IMG/VR virus record: IMGVR_UViG_3300034196_000265
Location: 1 to 20,122 of that record
Source: a virus
Strand: one strand, 5' to 3'
DNA length: 20,122 bases
The notes below the pieces were generated by a model. That model searched no databases. It saw nothing but the letters and a program-made list of their open reading frames with translations, and was not told the origin of the DNA. Positions 18,206-20,122 of the stretch are shown here, one piece after another (positions within the stretch are counted from its first letter, which is position 1; the number at the start of each line of letters is the position of its first letter). The position numbers and the translations under genes were made by a program.

Positions 18206-20122
18206 TTACGCGACGTTTTGGCTGCCCCAGCAGAACGACTCGACCCGGCGCAGGACAAAATCAACGTCCTGGAACACTACCAGACGCAGACCGCCGGACT
18301 TGCTCAGGCTGTACGGGTCAACAGTCAGATCCAGACCGCCCCACATTCCGATCAGCATGTCGGCGAAGTTGCCGAAGAACACATCGCCGGAGGCGATCTG
18401 GTTGCTGATCTCGGTGTTGTAGCCGTTGATAGTGTTGCCCGGCTCCCAGATGGTGGATTCGGTACCGGTGCCGAACTTCGCGGTGGTCTTACAGTGACCA
18501 CGGAAGGTAGCGTTACCGATGTAACCCATCTGGCCGATATCGGCGTTATCGGCAGCAATGGCCGACTCCATGTCAACCAACTCTTTGAAGGTTGGTTGCA
18601 GGGCGGTGAAATCAACGGCGTTGATCCCTGTGTAGTTCTTGATGCCGCGCGGCTGGTTGCCAGCGCCGCTGCCGTAGTAACCGGCAAAGTCGATCGCCTG
18701 CGCCATGGCATTTACCAGGTCGCGGCGCACAATACCTTCTGCATCCATGCTGGACTGCATCAGCAGACGGCGAGTGATATCGGTATAGGCAGCCAAGGTC
18801 TTGGGAGACAGCTCGAGCTGACCGATGGTCGGAGTGCCTTCTTGCGCATCTTCACCTTCACCCAGCCAGTAGGCAGTCGCGCCACCGGTTTGACGGGGGA
18901 TGTCAACGTTACCGACCAGCCCGCCCATGGTGGTGGCCAGGCGCATGATGGTGGTGCGATTGCGCAGCATCTCGATAAAGCTGCCACCCATAAAGGTGGT
19001 ATCAACCAGGTTCTGGCCGGACTGCGCACCGTTCGGGGTATTGGCTGCGCCGCCAGCATTGAAGGCGCGGGAGTTCAGTACGTCCTGCGGGATCAGGATG
19101 CCTTGGGCGGTCTTGCCGAGTTGACGCTGGGCAGTCTCGGAGCACTCGAGTTCGAATGCGGCTGCTTCGCGGTCAGCCCGGGTCGCATTGGGTTGCAGGG
19201 CGCGCACAGCACGGAAGATGCTGTAGTTGCGCACTTCCTGATCGGTCAGGCCGATGTCGGCGCTTTGCATCTCGGAAAGCGGAGTGCCGGAGCGTTGGGA
19301 AGGCTGGGCTGGCTGGCCTGCCGGCTTCTTGGCGCCACGGGTGTTGATGTGGTCAAGCACCGCAGCGCGGAATGCGTCTACGGTATCGCCTGCGGCAACG
19401 GCTTTTTCGGCCAGATCGCGGCAGTCGTATTGGGTGCCCATCTGCAGAATAGATGCGGTGCGCTCGCGCTCGGCTTTTGCGGCGCCAGTTTGGGCGTTGC
19501 GAACATCGGCACCCGCCTCTTCCAGCACTTCGAGCACTTCGAGGATCTTGCCCTCGGCATCAACCATGGCACGGACCAGGTTGCCCTTGCCGTCACGCAG
19601 GATTTTTTCGTTCATCGTTCTGACTTCCTCAGTAGTTGAGTTTTTAGCGGTCGTGCCACGCTCAATGGTGCCAGCATCGCCTGTCGGCTGTTCCCCATCC
19701 TCTTGGGGGATTTCCAGTGAGCGGCCAACGCCAACGTCATCATCTGCGGCGACAGAAACAAGGCTCACTTCATAGGGAGTCCAGGACACGCGGAACACAT
19801 CGACGCCGTCACGTTCTTCAACAAGGCGCAGGCCATTGACGAAGTAGCCAACCGATACCTTGGTAACAATGTCATCAGCTACATCCTGAAAAAGCTTTTC
19901 ACCGTCCTCTGAGCGGCTGAAACGGACCTTACAGCGGCCTTTCTTGTCTTGGTCGATGCGGGCGGTACCCTGCTCGATTACCCCACGCTGATCGTCCCAG
20001 TCGTGCATCCAGAGCAGCGGGGCCTTGTTGTTAAGGCGGGTCAGGTCGCATTCGCCAGCTTCGTGACCAAGGATCTCGATACCAAACCAGCGCTCAACAC
20101 CTTCTGTTTCGCTGCTGAAAGA
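18206..20122 (-). CDS. fused prohead protease and HK97-fold major capsid protein (5' partial)
   Basis: The reading frame is open to the window edge; 638 residues are visible and the true start is outside. Residues 1-130 (window numbering) are the end of an HK97-type prohead protease: ERWFGIEILGHEAGECDLTR, LLWMHDWDD with the candidate catalytic His 40, and VSWTPYEVSLVSVAADDD with candidate Ser 120 or 123. A linker (about 130-169) follows, then a scaffold-like delta region with coiled coil (about 170-260, KILEVLEVLEEAGADVRNAQ). The capsid fold (about 320-638) shows NRTTIMRLATTMGGLVGNVD, LGEGEDAQEGTPTIGQLELS (E-loop region) and FAGYYGSGAGNQPRGIKNY. An in-frame ATG at 19615 (residue 170) has GAGGAAG 8 bases upstream and could give a separate 469-aa capsid precursor. 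Confidence 0.88.
   Translation of the reverse strand, partial: SFSSETEGVERWFGIEILGHEAGECDLTRLNNKAPLLWMHDWDDQRGVIEQGTARIDQDKKGRCKVRFSRSEDGEKLFQDVADDIVTKVSVGYFVNGLRLVEERDGVDVFRVSWTPYEVSLVSVAADDDVGVGRSLEIPQEDGEQPTGDAGTIERGTTAKNSTTEEVRTMNEKILRDGKGNLVRAMVDAEGKILEVLEVLEEAGADVRNAQTGAAKAERERTASILQMGTQYDCRDLAEKAVAAGDTVDAFRAAVLDHINTRGAKKPAGQPAQPSQRSGTPLSEMQSADIGLTDQEVRNYSIFRAVRALQPNATRADREAAAFELECSETAQRQLGKTAQGILIPQDVLNSRAFNAGGAANTPNGAQSGQNLVDTTFMGGSFIEMLRNRTTIMRLATTMGGLVGNVDIPRQTGGATAYWLGEGEDAQEGTPTIGQLELSPKTLAAYTDITRRLLMQSSMDAEGIVRRDLVNAMAQAIDFAGYYGSGAGNQPRGIKNYTGINAVDFTALQPTFKELVDMESAIAADNADIGQMGYIGNATFRGHCKTTAKFGTGTESTIWEPGNTINGYNTEISNQIASGDVFFGNFADMLIGMWGGLDLTVDPYSLSKSGGLRLVVFQDVDFVLRRVESFCWGSQNVA
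19615..19630 (-). promoter_or_regulatory. internal ribosome-binding site and start in the capsid fusion
   Basis: GAGGAAG (19630-19624) lies 8 bases upstream of an in-frame ATG (19615-19613), at the boundary between protease linker and capsid delta region. This is stronger than most start sites in the window. It suggests that a 469-aa capsid precursor is made independently of the protease fusion, which would supply many capsid subunits per protease. Confidence 0.6.
19694..19719 (-). repeat. repeated SD-bearing element, copy 3
   Basis: 26 bases identical to 9588-9613, including the 17-base core at 19699-19715. Here it is translated, in the linker of the protease-capsid fusion (SLEIPQEDG). It lies about 80 bases upstream of the internal capsid start. 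Confidence 0.8.

Noticed and set aside
18218-19639. A 473-codon open frame on the plus strand
   Set aside because: It lies wholly antisense to the capsid gene, has no domain-like features and follows from the GC-rich codon pattern of the capsid.
9588-19719. The 26-base repeats as prophage attachment sites
   Set aside because: Both copies are inside the structural region, one within the capsid coding sequence, with needed genes on both sides. Recombination between them would delete the baseplate and part of the head.

Overview
The window is most likely one edge of a temperate, contractile-tailed phage (myovirus) integrated in a gammaproteobacterial chromosome. High GC and overall style suggest an Aeromonas-like host, but that is an inference. 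Nearly all genes lie on the minus strand, so they read from right to left. A metallophosphatase gene (1-786, plus strand) sits beyond a bidirectional terminator. No integrase, lysis, portal, terminase or replication genes are present, so the rest of the phage must lie beyond the right edge.

Head block (20122 to about 16589, minus): a fused prohead protease/HK97-fold major capsid protein whose 5' end is outside the window, then a HeH/LEM-like small protein, a small putative structural protein, a lambda FII-like head-tail joining protein and a lambda Z-like minor tail protein. Baseplate and fibre block (16592 to 9660): a putative tail terminator, then P2-like V (spike), W (gp25-type wedge), an inserted 541-aa fibre-like gene with a 101-aa companion, J, I, a second tail fibre (H) and its assembly chaperone, ending at a terminator. 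Tail block (9526 to 2743): sheath FI, tube FII, tail assembly chaperone E with a -1 frameshift extension E', tape measure T, U, X and D. The phage therefore joins an HK97/lambda-style head to a P2-style contractile tail. Most genes overlap or abut, which points to translational coupling within long late transcripts.

Regulatory cassette (about 1090-2739): downstream of D lies a compact region resembling the P22 immI locus. A Mnt-like ribbon-helix-helix repressor (plus strand) is divergent from an operon containing a 51-aa Arc-like repressor, a candidate 24-aa peptide and a P22-type antirepressor. The space between the divergent promoters carries three copies (one imperfect) of the palindrome GTCACNGTGAC, probably the operators. 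The cassette sits at the end of the tail operon, so late transcripts could run into it.

The most notable points are: the immI-like switch, whose 51-aa Arc-like gene is easily missed; a repeated 17-base element carrying a Shine-Dalgarno sequence (26 bases in two of its three copies); a textbook-like frameshift signal in E; a two-repeat insertion in the sheath; and a protease-capsid fusion with a strong internal start. I found no CRISPR array, tRNA, insertion sequence or clearly novel defence system.
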